DNA of 64,000 bases from Avedoeria sp964651245. GTDB lineage: Bacteria; Chloroflexota; Anaerolineae; Epilineales; Epilineaceae. Under the pieces are notes generated by a model. That model had not been told where the DNA came from and made no database searches. It saw only the letters and a list, made by a program, of their open reading frames with translations. Positions 15,793 to 26,825 of this stretch are shown in pieces. Every line of letters begins with the position of its first letter. The stretch's first letter is position 1. Position numbers and translations under genes: made by a program. The stretch is taken from positions 1-64,000 of the forward strand of contig CAZYVI010000009.1 in the NCBI GenBank assembly GCA_964651245.1. The letters run 5' to 3'.

Positions 15793-17586
15793 CTACGGTA
15801 CGAACGCCACCGGCAGCACCGCCCGGCCGCGCGCGGCGGCGTCGGGCGTGGCCGTCGGCCGCCCGCCCGGCGTGGCCGTCGCCGCGGCCGCCGTCGGCGA
15901 CGCGGGCGGCGGGGCGCCGCCGGCGAACGCCAGCCGGTCCCAAAGGTCGCACTTGGCCGCGCGCCAGCCGGTCGTCGCCCGCGGCTTCGCACCGAACTGG
16001 AGGCCGATGTCGGCGGCCGGGTCGTAGCGCGCCCAGCCGAGCGGATCGCCCGCCGCGCCGTCGACGGCCACCGCGCCGGGCGCGCCGTCGCGGGCGATGT
16101 TGGCCCAGAAGCGCTGCATCGTCCGGGCCAGGGCGCGGGCGTCCGGCCCGGCGGCGGCGGCGCCGGCGCCGCCGTCGGGGTCGCCGAAGAGGAACGGGAT
16201 CTCGGCGCCGTGGTGGCTGCCGAGGCCGCTGGCGCGGCCCAGCGCCGTCACGAACGCGAAGTGGTAGAGCCAGGTCGGGCGACCGGCCGCCGCGTGGGCA
16301 CGCGCGACGCGGCGCGCCGGGCAGACGAAGCCGACGTCGCCGGTGACGTCGGCCAGGGCCAGGTAGGGCGCGTCGTAGCTGCTGGCCGGGTAGAGCGCCA
16401 GGACAGCGTCGGCATCGCCGCGGTAGAGGCTGCGCACGGCGGCCTCGTAGCCGGCGGCGGTCAGCGTGGCCTTGAAGGGCTGGGCGAACAGCGTCCCCTC
16501 GTCGGCGTTGGCGCCCAGCGCGAACGGCACGGCGGCGGCGCGGCCGGCCGCCACGGCGGCGCCGGGCGGTTCGGTCAGGGCGTGGCCGTCGACGACGAGA
16601 TCGTACGTCTCGGCGCCGGGGTTGAGGATGCCGATCTCGCCCGGCAGCGTCGCCAGCACGGCCGCGGCGTCGAGCGCGCGCAGACAGGCCGCCTCGTCGG
16701 CCGCGTCGACGCAGCCCGCCGCGGCGCTGAAGCGGTCGCCCTGCGCCAGCGCCGGCGGCAGCGGCCCGGCGCCGTCGAGGCGGGCGAGCGCGTCGCGGCA
16801 GGCGCCGCTCTGCATCACGGCGGCGTGGAACCGGCCGCGCGCCAGCGGCGACGCCAGCAGCGCGCACACGCTGACGCCGCCGGCCGACTCGCCGAAGATC
16901 GTCACGCGGCCCGGGTCGCCGCCGAACGCCGCGGCGTTGGCCTGCAGCCAATCGAGGGCGGCGATCTGGTCGAGCAGGCCGTAGTTGCCGGCGCCGGGCG
17001 CCGCCGGGTCGGCGCCGACGAAGGCGCGGTGGGCCAGGTAGCCGAGCGCGCCGAGGCGGTAGTTCACCGTCACCACGACCACGCCCTGGCCCGCGGCCAG
17101 CGCCGCGCCGTTGTAGAGCGGCTCGACGGCCGAGCCTTGGATCAGGCCGCCGCCGTGGAACCAGACCAGGATCGGCAGCGGACGCGGCAGGCGGGCGTCG
17201 AGGGGCGCCCAGACGTTGAGTTGGAGGCAGTCCTCGCTCCACGCCGGCGTGACGTCGGGCCGCAGCACGCCGCCGGGCAGCTGTGGACAGGCGGGGCCGT
17301 AGGCCGCCGCGTCGCGCTCGCGGGCGCGCAGCGCCGGCGGCTGCGGGGCGCGCCACCGCAGCGCGCCCAGCGGCGGAGCGGCGTACGGGACGTTCTTCCA
17401 GCTGGCGCTGCCGCCGTCGACGGCGCCGCGCAGCAGGCCCTCGCTCGTGAGGACCCGCAGCGGATCGTCGGGCTGGGCGCGCGCCGGGCGCGGCGCGGGC
17501 GCCGCACCGGCCGCCATGGCCACGGCGGCGATCGCCAGCCCGCGCGCGGCGACGGCGCGCGGCGTGCAGTACGGGGTGGTGCGCAC
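15793..17586 (-). CDS. Secreted type-B carboxylesterase
   Basis: The protein is 597 aa with an N-terminal signal peptide (about 1-38). The alpha/beta-hydrolase core carries the oxyanion stretch FHGGGL, nucleophile Ser234 in FGESAGG, a probable acid Glu in NADEG, and a probable catalytic His in GLGSHHGAEIP. This is the complete type-B carboxylesterase set. Cysteines near residues 100 and 120 fit the family's conserved disulfide. After about residue 550 comes a Thr/Pro-rich linker and the ending GRAVLPVAFVP, a variant of the Leu-Pro terminus shared by other exported proteins here. The start codon is GTG at 17586, with GAGGAGG six bases upstream. The likely role is hydrolysis of extracellular esters; the substrate is unknown. 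Confidence 0.9.
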   Translation of the reverse strand: MRTTPYCTPRAVAARGLAIAAVAMAAGAAPAPRPARAQPDDPLRVLTSEGLLRGAVDGGSASWKNVPYAAPPLGALRWRAPQPPALRARERDAAAYGPACPQLPGGVLRPDVTPAWSEDCLQLNVWAPLDARLPRPLPILVWFHGGGLIQGSAVEPLYNGAALAAGQGVVVVTVNYRLGALGYLAHRAFVGADPAAPGAGNYGLLDQIAALDWLQANAAAFGGDPGRVTIFGESAGGVSVCALLASPLARGRFHAAVMQSGACRDALARLDGAGPLPPALAQGDRFSAAAGCVDAADEAACLRALDAAAVLATLPGEIGILNPGAETYDLVVDGHALTEPPGAAVAAGRAAAVPFALGANADEGTLFAQPFKATLTAAGYEAAVRSLYRGDADAVLALYPASSYDAPYLALADVTGDVGFVCPARRVARAHAAAGRPTWLYHFAFVTALGRASGLGSHHGAEIPFLFGDPDGGAGAAAAGPDARALARTMQRFWANIARDGAPGAVAVDGAAGDPLGWARYDPAADIGLQFGAKPRATTGWRAAKCDLWDRLAFAGGAPPPASPTAAAATATPGGRPTATPDAAARGRAVLPVAFVP

Positions 17587-17672
17587 GGTGGTCCCTCCTC
17601 GGGCCGACGACCCTGACCGCTGCCCGTCCCAACGTCGCGGTCCCGCATCTGGTTTCCCCGCGGGCAGCCCAC

Positions 17673-17678
17673 TAGAAT
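17673..17678 (+). promoter_or_regulatory. Possible -10 box for recO-glyQS
   Basis: TAGAAT at 17673-17678 lies about 60 bases before the recO start. A partner -35 at 17650 (TGGTTT) is poor. It is the only AT-rich hexamer of this kind between the divergent esterase and recO genes. Confidence 0.35.
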
Positions 17679-17738
17679 AGCCCGGCCGGCGGCGGACGTG
17701 TCGATCGTCCCGCCGCCGTTAGCGTCGCCGGGGGTGGG

Positions 17739-18583
17739 ATGAGCCGCGCACGACTGCACAAGGCGGAAGCGATCGTCCTCAAGCGCCACGATTACGGCGA
17801 GGCCGATCGCATCGTGACGGTGTTCACGCGCGAACGCGGCAAGATCACCGTCATCGCCAAAGGCGTGCGCCGGATCGCCAGCCGCAAGGCCGGCCACATC
17901 GAGCTGTTCACCCATGCCACGATGCTCTTGGCCGAGGGGCGCTCGATGGACGTCCTGACCCAGGTCGAGATGGTCGAGCCGTTCGCGGCGTTGCGCGAGG
18001 ACCTGGTTCGGACCAGCTACGCCTACCTGATGGCCGAGCTCGTCGACCGTTTCGAGCACGACGGGCACGTCCACCCGGCGGCCTTCGACCTCTTGCGCGA
18101 CAGCCTCGCGGCGCTCGGCGCGGCCGACGACCCGGGTGTCGTGGCGCGCTGGTTCGAGCTGCGCTACCTCGACCTCATCGGCTACCGGCCGCAGCTCTTC
18201 GCGTGCGCCGCCTGCGCCGCGCCGCTCGAGCCGGGCGACGCCGTGTTCAGCCCCGATGCGGGCGGCGTCGTCTGCCGGGCCTGCCGGTCCCGTGTCTCGG
18301 ACGGCCTGCCCCTCGACGACGCTGCGTTCCGGGTGCTGCGCTTCCTGCAGTCGCGCCCGCTCTCGCTGGCCTGCCAACTCGTACTCCAGCCGGCGACCCG
18401 CGGCCAGGTCGAGCAGGCGCTGCAGGCGTTCGTCCGCCACCACCTCGAGCGCGACCTGCGCAGCGTCGAGTTCCTGGCCGGCCTGCGACGGGCGGCCCGA
18501 ACGCTCGACCTCCAGCCAGCGCCGGCCACCCAGCCCACGCCATCCGACGGCGACCCGACCGCCGTGCCCAGCAGGACGCAGCC

Positions 18584-18587
<4 letters not shown>
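17739..18587 (+). CDS. recO: DNA repair protein RecO
   Basis: The protein is 282 aa. The N-terminal OB-fold (about residues 1-80) contains AIVLKRHDYGEADRIVTVFT and the strongly conserved GKITVIAKGVRR. The helical domain contains a zinc site formed by CAAC (about 153) and CRAC (about 180), as in many RecO proteins. RecO loads RecA onto SSB-coated single-stranded DNA and anneals strands in the RecFOR pathway. Its stop overlaps the start of the glycyl-tRNA synthetase gene (ATGA). The recO-glyQ(S) neighbourhood is also typical of Bacillota. The last 25 residues are Pro/Thr-rich and probably disordered. Confidence 0.95.
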
Positions 18588-21655
<3,068 letters not shown>

Positions 21656-21713
21656 CCGGCGCGTCGATCCACGGCGCCCACCGCACACCGCCGCGGATGC
21701 ACGCCGGCCGCCC

Positions 21714-22958
21714 TCAGCGCCCGCCGCCGTCGAGCCACGCCTGGGCCTTGGCAACGAGGACGCGTCCGCCCGCCGCCATCCAGCGCTCGTAGGTCGGCGA
21801 CTCCGACGCGGCGCGCTCGCGCCACATTCCGCCGACCCAGTCGATGTAGTGGCGCGTCTCGGACGGCAGCACACCGTCGCGCCGGAAGCGGATCGCGGCG
21901 CCCGGGCCGCCGTTGTAGGCGGCGGCAGCCATCGTGACCGAGCGGCTCCAATCGGGATCGTCGGCCTGACCGAACGACTTGAGCTGCTGGGCCAGGTACC
22001 AGGCGCCGAAGTCGATCGCGGTCGCCGGGTCGTGGAGCCGGCCGGGATCGAACGCGCCCAGCCCGCGCTGGCGGGCGATGTCCCCGGCGGTGGCCGGCAT
22101 CACCTGCATCAGCCCCGTCGCCCCGACGTGGCTGCGCGCCGAGGGGTGGCCGCCCGACTCGACGAGCGTCACGATCGCCAGAAGGTCGGCGGCCACACCG
22201 TGGGTCCGAGCCGCCTCCGCCAGCAGGTCGCTCCAGTGGCGCACCGACGGCGGCAGCCACGGAATGGACACGCCCGCGGTCGCCGCGACGTCGCCGCGAC
22301 CCTCCGGCGGGCCGGCGCCGTCGCCGGCGCTCGACGCGGCGACCGTGTCGTCCGCGCGGGCGGCGCTGAGGGCCGCACCGCCGGGCTGCTCGGACACGCC
22401 GCGCCCCATCGTGTCGGCGATGGGCGCCGCACCGGCGTGCGTCCCGGGCGCGGCCACCACCGCCCCCGACGCGTCGGGCGCCTCGAACGGGCCGCGCTCC
22501 TGGCCGCCGTCGAGCGACAGGGGCGGCGGATCGCCCGCGCGCACGGTGACCGCGCCGGCGGGCACGAAGCCACGCACCGTGTGCCCGTCGACCTCGGCCG
22601 AGACCCAGTACGCCACGCCGCTCGACCAGATGCCGTCGACCGCGACGTGACCGGCGATGCCGACGCGCGCACCGGCCGGCACGATTCCGACCACGGCGCC
22701 GGCGCCCGGCGCCGACACCACCTCGAGCCGCTCGACGGCCTCGCCTACGGCGAACGCCATGAACGGCGCCGCGGGCGCTGCGGTCGGCGGCGCGGTGCGA
22801 CCGCGGCGGCCGACGCCGGCCAGCGCCGCGAGGCCGAGGCCGGCGAACAGGAGGCAGGCGACGAGCGTCGGGCTGGGCCAGCCGCGCGTCGACGCGCGCC
22901 GGCGCGGGCGCGGATCGAGGGAGACGACGGGTTCGAAGGTTGGGTTGGCGGCGGCCAT
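21714..22958 (-). CDS. Membrane-anchored lytic transglycosylase (SLT domain) with SH3-like region
   Basis: The protein is 414 aa. A basic N-terminus is followed by one membrane segment (about residues 35-58, TLVACLLFAGLGLAALAGV) acting as signal anchor. Residues about 75-145 look like a bacterial SH3-type domain (VVGIVPAGARVGI, GYWVSAEVDG-like). An Ala/Gly linker leads to an SLT domain (about 260-395) with the catalytic Glu in VESGGHPSA and the typical GATGLMQVMPATA and AAAAYNGG motifs. It cleaves peptidoglycan glycan strands. The start at 22958 is chosen by position relative to the anchor and an AAGGA ten bases upstream. The promoter at 23006-23033 contains an SOS-box-like palindrome, suggesting damage-responsive control. 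Confidence 0.9.
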   Translation of the reverse strand: MAAANPTFEPVVSLDPRPRRRASTRGWPSPTLVACLLFAGLGLAALAGVGRRGRTAPPTAAPAAPFMAFAVGEAVERLEVVSAPGAGAVVGIVPAGARVGIAGHVAVDGIWSSGVAYWVSAEVDGHTVRGFVPAGAVTVRAGDPPPLSLDGGQERGPFEAPDASGAVVAAPGTHAGAAPIADTMGRGVSEQPGGAALSAARADDTVAASSAGDGAGPPEGRGDVAATAGVSIPWLPPSVRHWSDLLAEAARTHGVAADLLAIVTLVESGGHPSARSHVGATGLMQVMPATAGDIARQRGLGAFDPGRLHDPATAIDFGAWYLAQQLKSFGQADDPDWSRSVTMAAAAYNGGPGAAIRFRRDGVLPSETRHYIDWVGGMWRERAASESPTYERWMAAGGRVLVAKAQAWLDGGGR

Positions 22959-23005
22959 CGCGTGCGGTCCTTGGGCTTCGCGGCGCCCCTGCGCCGGCAG
23001 GACCA

Positions 23006-23033
23006 AGTATAGAACATCCGTTCTATTTGTCAA
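23006..23033 (-). promoter_or_regulatory. Promoter with embedded LexA-like palindrome
   Basis: On the minus strand, TTGACA (23033-23028) and TATACT (23011-23006) are separated by 16 bases. A perfect inverted repeat, ATAGAAC-GGAT-GTTCTAT (23026-23009), lies between and overlaps the -10 box. Its core GAAC-N4-GTTC matches the Gram-positive type SOS box. A bound repressor would block RNA polymerase. It drives the lytic transglycosylase gene, with about 40 bases of leader. Confidence 0.8.
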
Positions 23034-23090
23034 CCGCAGCCGGACGGGTCGGGACGCGCACGCGGGTGCGCGCGGACGCTGCCGATTCCG

Positions 23091-26000
23091 CTAGCGGGCG
23101 TCGCGCCGCAGCACGGGCAGGTAGATGCCGCCGCGCCCGCCCGGCGTACCACCGGGCGTCGGCGTCGGGTCGCCCGGGCCCACGGTCGGCGCGCGCTCGT
23201 ATGCGCCGACGTCGCAGCGGACGACGCCGTCGCGGTTGCCGTCGGCCGGGCGCGCCGAGCCGCGCTGGTCGACGGTCAGCGCCGCCCCGCCGAGCCCTGG
23301 GCAGCCGCCGGCGGCGCCGGCGTCGATCGCCGGGCTGCCGTCCAGCAGGGCATGGGTGGACGACGGGCCGCCATTCGCGGCGAGCGGGCCCAACAGCAGG
23401 GCCACCGAGGCGCGGTCCGACGGTCCGGCCAGCGCACAGCTGGCGTCCGAGACCAGGTTGTGGCCGTCCGACGCCACCGCGCCCTGGCAGGCGACGGCGT
23501 CGGTGCCGGCGGCGACGATCGTGTGTCCGAGACGGACGGTGCTGCCCGCCGCGGCCAGGATCGCCCCGCCGCCCTCGGCCGCTGGGTCCGTGTCGTTGCC
23601 GGCCATGGTCACGTTGCGCAGCGTGGCCGTGCCTTGCGCGTTGTGGAGACCGCCGCCGCCGAGCAGGGCGGCGTTGCCGGAGATCGTGACGTTCTCGAAG
23701 CCGATCGTGCCGCGGTTCGCGACGCCGGCGCCGCGCCGCGCCTCGCCCTCGGCGATGAGGCTGCGGACCACCGTGGCCGTCCCGACGTTCCACAGGCCGC
23801 CGCCGTCGCCGCCCACGGTGGGTGGCGGCTCCTCGCCCTCGGGGGCCTCGGGCTCGGTGCCCGACGCCTCGTTGCCCGTCACCCGCAGGTCGGTCATGGC
23901 CAGCGTGCCGAGGTTGACGGCGCCGCCGCCGGACGACGCCGTGTTGTTGGCCAGCTGGGTGCCGACGATCTCGCCGCGTGCGGCCGGCTGGAGCAGCAGG
24001 CCGCCGCCGTCGCGAACCGCGGTGTTCTCGGTCACGGCCGTGCCGTCGAGCTGCACCGCGCCGGCTTCGGCGTACAGGCCGCCGCCGTCGGCGAACGCGG
24101 CGTTGGCGGCGATGCGGCCGCCGTGGGTCGTCAGCCGCCCGTCGAACAGGAACACGCCGCCGCCCAGCGTGCTGTCGTTGCTCGTGTTGGCCACGTCGGT
24201 CACCGTCGCCGTACCGCGGATGTAGAGCCCGCCGCCCAGGTACGACTGGTTGTCGGTCAGCGCGCCCCGGATCATCGTGAGCGTGCCCTCGTTGAGCATG
24301 ACACCGCCGCCGTAGCCGTAGGCGCCGAAGGCGAAGTTCGAGAACACCTGGGTGCCGGTGAGGTTCAGCTCGCCCGCCGCGTAGACGCCACCGCCCAGGT
24401 CGCCCTGGTTGCCGCTCACCACGACGTCGGTCAGCGTCGCCTTGCCGCGGCTGAACACCCCAGCGCCATAGGCGCCGAAGTTGTCGGCCACGGTGCCGCC
24501 GGACATCACCAGCGGCACCGTGCTGGCCACGCCGCCGCCGTTGGCGGCCTCGTTGCCGCTGATCGTGACGCCCTCGAGCGACAACCCGGCGCCGCCGCGG
24601 GCCACGATGCCGCCGCCGTAGTCGCCGGCCGTGTTGCCCTCGATCACGCTGTTGCGGACCGTCGCCTGGCCGCCGTCCACCGCGATGCCGCCGCCCGAGG
24701 TCAGGCTCACGTTGTCGGCGATCCGGCAGCCGTCGACGAGCAGCGTGCCACCGGATTGGATCGCGCCGCGGTCACGGGTGCTCTGCTCGCGGATCGTGCA
24801 GCGGCGCAGCGTCAAGCGGCCGCCTGGGTTGACGACGCCCTCGCCGCCGACGATCGCCAGGTCGGTCAGCGTCACCGCGACGTCACCGACGATCGTCACC
24901 ATGGGACCGCCGGGCGCGCCGGCCAGGACGCTGACGCCCGATCCCAGCCCGGTGAGGGTCAGCGGCTTGTCGATCGTCAGCCGCTCGCGGAACTCGGCGG
25001 CGCACAACGCCACCGTGGCGCCGGCCGGTGCGGCGGCGATGGCCGCGCCGATCGTGGCGTGGTCGCCGTTCGTCGGGCACGCCGTGAGGTCGGCGCCGTC
25101 GACGCGCCCCGGCGTCGGCGTCGCCCCGCCGCCGCCCGGATCGGCCGGGTCGTACTCGTAGGCGCCGACGTCGCAGCGGATGTCGCCGTCGCCATCGCCA
25201 TCGACGTCGCGCACATAGCCGCGCTGATCCGTCGCCAGGTAGTAGCCGACGTAGTCGATGCAGCCGATCAGGTCGCCCTGGTCGACGGCCGGGCTGTCGG
25301 CGGGCAGGGCATGGGTCAGGGTGAAGCCGCCGTTGCCGGCCAAGGGCTTGAGGCGGGCGTCGGTGCTCGTCTGATCGCCCGGCGCGGCGAAGTTGCAGGT
25401 CACACCGCTGTCGATGTTGGCGCCCTCGCTGCGCAGCTCGCCGAAGCAGTTCGAGCCGTTCTGCGCCACGACCGTGTTCAGGACCGACAACCGACCCTCG
25501 AGCTGCACGTTCAGCGCGCCGCCGACGGCGCCCTTGTTCCCGAAGAACGTGCTCGACGTCACGGCCCCTTCGCCCTGCAGGACGTAGATGCCGCCGCCGC
25601 CGTAGGCCCCCTCGTTGGCCGAGAAGGTGCTGTTCGTGACGTAGACGCCGCCGGTCTGGGCGAACACCGCGCCGCCGAACTCGGCCGAGATGTTGCGCGC
25701 CACGGTGGTGTTGGCGATCGCCAGCGCGCCGGCGTTGAAGAACGCCCCGCCGCCGCGCGTCGCCGTCTGGTTGTCGACGACGATCGAGTTGTTGATGATC
25801 GCCGTGCCGCTGTAGTTGTAGACGGCGCCGCCGCCCAAGCGGGCGCGGTTGCCCTGGAACGTCGACCGGCCGACGACGAGCGTGCCGGCGTTGAGGATCG
25901 CCCCCCCGTAGCCCGCCTCGTTGGCCTCGAACGTCACGCCGCGCACGCTCAGCGAGCCGCCGTAGTTGTAGACACCGCCGCCGAACGTGTTCTCGCCGTC

Positions 26001-26423
26001 GGGCGCGGTGTTGCCGCGCACGACGGCGTCGCGCAGGTTGAGCGCGCCCTGGTTCAGGATGCCGGCGCCGGCGTCACGCCGGCCGCCGGTGATCGTCATG
26101 TCGCTGATCGTGGCCACCACGCCCTGGGTCACCCAGAAGACGGCGCCTGCCCCGCCCCCGTCGACGGTCGTCGCCGCGCTGCTGACGCCGCGCACGCGGA
26201 TCGGGCGGTCGATGGCGACATTGTCGCGGAACGTCCCGGCGCCGACGAGGACGACGTCGCCGTCGGCCGCGTTCGCCACTGCCGCCGAGATCGTCGCGTG
26301 GTCGCAGCCCTCGGCGCACACGGTGATCGTCGCCGCGCGGGCCGTGGCGGCATCGACCAGAAGCCAGGCGGCGGCGACGGCACAGGCGCGGGCGGCGTAC
26401 AGGGCGAAGCGGCGGAGATCCAT
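23091..26423 (-). CDS. Secreted twin beta-helix protein with two choice-of-anchor Q domains
   Basis: The protein is 1110 aa with a signal peptide (about 1-30). It is built twice. Each half opens with an HATI..A(V/I)..A entry motif, continues through many repeats of the type GNxAxxGGGVYNxGxLxxxxxTF (right-handed parallel beta-helix rungs), and the two halves meet at ATPTPGRVDG. Both halves close with a choice-of-anchor Q segment (LAGNGGFTLTHALPADSPAVD; LAANGGPSSTHALLDGSPAID), ending RCDVGAYE. The C-terminus is TPTPGG followed by GGIYLPVLRRDAR, the Leu-Pro terminus found elsewhere here. GAGGAG lies ten bases before the ATG. It is likely a surface adhesin or structural protein. The twin architecture suggests fusion or tandem duplication of an ancestral 500-aa unit. 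Confidence 0.88.
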   Translation of the reverse strand: MDLRRFALYAARACAVAAAWLLVDAATARAATITVCAEGCDHATISAAVANAADGDVVLVGAGTFRDNVAIDRPIRVRGVSSAATTVDGGGAGAVFWVTQGVVATISDMTITGGRRDAGAGILNQGALNLRDAVVRGNTAPDGENTFGGGVYNYGGSLSVRGVTFEANEAGYGGAILNAGTLVVGRSTFQGNRARLGGGAVYNYSGTAIINNSIVVDNQTATRGGGAFFNAGALAIANTTVARNISAEFGGAVFAQTGGVYVTNSTFSANEGAYGGGGIYVLQGEGAVTSSTFFGNKGAVGGALNVQLEGRLSVLNTVVAQNGSNCFGELRSEGANIDSGVTCNFAAPGDQTSTDARLKPLAGNGGFTLTHALPADSPAVDQGDLIGCIDYVGYYLATDQRGYVRDVDGDGDGDIRCDVGAYEYDPADPGGGGATPTPGRVDGADLTACPTNGDHATIGAAIAAAPAGATVALCAAEFRERLTIDKPLTLTGLGSGVSVLAGAPGGPMVTIVGDVAVTLTDLAIVGGEGVVNPGGRLTLRRCTIREQSTRDRGAIQSGGTLLVDGCRIADNVSLTSGGGIAVDGGQATVRNSVIEGNTAGDYGGGIVARGGAGLSLEGVTISGNEAANGGGVASTVPLVMSGGTVADNFGAYGAGVFSRGKATLTDVVVSGNQGDLGGGVYAAGELNLTGTQVFSNFAFGAYGYGGGVMLNEGTLTMIRGALTDNQSYLGGGLYIRGTATVTDVANTSNDSTLGGGVFLFDGRLTTHGGRIAANAAFADGGGLYAEAGAVQLDGTAVTENTAVRDGGGLLLQPAARGEIVGTQLANNTASSGGGAVNLGTLAMTDLRVTGNEASGTEPEAPEGEEPPPTVGGDGGGLWNVGTATVVRSLIAEGEARRGAGVANRGTIGFENVTISGNAALLGGGGLHNAQGTATLRNVTMAGNDTDPAAEGGGAILAAAGSTVRLGHTIVAAGTDAVACQGAVASDGHNLVSDASCALAGPSDRASVALLLGPLAANGGPSSTHALLDGSPAIDAGAAGGCPGLGGAALTVDQRGSARPADGNRDGVVRCDVGAYERAPTVGPGDPTPTPGGTPGGRGGIYLPVLRRDAR

Positions 26424-26491
26424 AAGCGTGCAGCTCCTCGGTCAACGGGGCGCGGCAGGGCCAGGCGATCGGGGCGCGCAGGGGGCTGGCA

Positions 26492-26520
26492 AGTGTAACA
26501 AACGCCCAAGGTGTCCACAA
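26492..26520 (-). promoter_or_regulatory. Possible promoter for the twin beta-helix gene
   Basis: On the minus strand TTGTGG (26520-26515) and TACACT (26497-26492) are spaced by 17 bases. They lie about 70 bases before the start codon at 26423. Each box has mismatches, so support is moderate. Confidence 0.4.
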
Positions 26521-26635
26521 GGCGGCTGTCTCGTCGGCGCTCCGGCGGCCGCAAGCTGACCTGCTTGCGCAGAACGTGCGCAGAACTGGGTCGTCGCTGC
26601 GGTCGAAACCGACCCATTCACCCATTACCGCCCTG

Positions 26636-26664
26636 TTGACGCGCCCTCGAAAGACACCTACGAT
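26636..26664 (+). promoter_or_regulatory. Promoter for the vWA/beta-helix gene pair
   Basis: TTGACG (26636-26641) and TACGAT (26659-26664) are spaced by exactly 17 bases. Transcription would start near 26671, giving an untranslated leader of about 155 bases before the vWA gene at 26826. The divergent promoter for the twin beta-helix gene lies about 120 bases to the left. No gene is seen in this 400-base intergenic region. Confidence 0.65.
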
Positions 26665-26748
26665 CGGCGATCCGCGGGGTCCGACACGGTAGGCCGACGC
26701 AATGCGATCTACCCCTGTCCGTTTCCGCCGCGTCTGGTGTTATAGCCA

Positions 26749-26763
26749 TGCACGATTCGTGCA
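26749..26763. repeat. 15-base palindrome in the vWA gene leader
   Basis: TGCACGATTCGTGCA is a perfect inverted repeat around a single central base, so it is too tight for an RNA hairpin and looks more like a protein-binding site. It lies 85 bases downstream of the predicted transcription start and 62 bases before the start codon. Confidence 0.4.
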
Positions 26764-26825
26764 AGCCGCGGGCGTCCCTGGCGCGGGATCGGACGTGGCG
26801 CGAGGTTGACCTTGGAGGGGAACAC

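Noticed and set aside
22959..23033. Longer N-terminus of the transglycosylase starting at 23033
   Set aside because: That start lies within the -35 box of the promoter, so it cannot be translated from this transcript.
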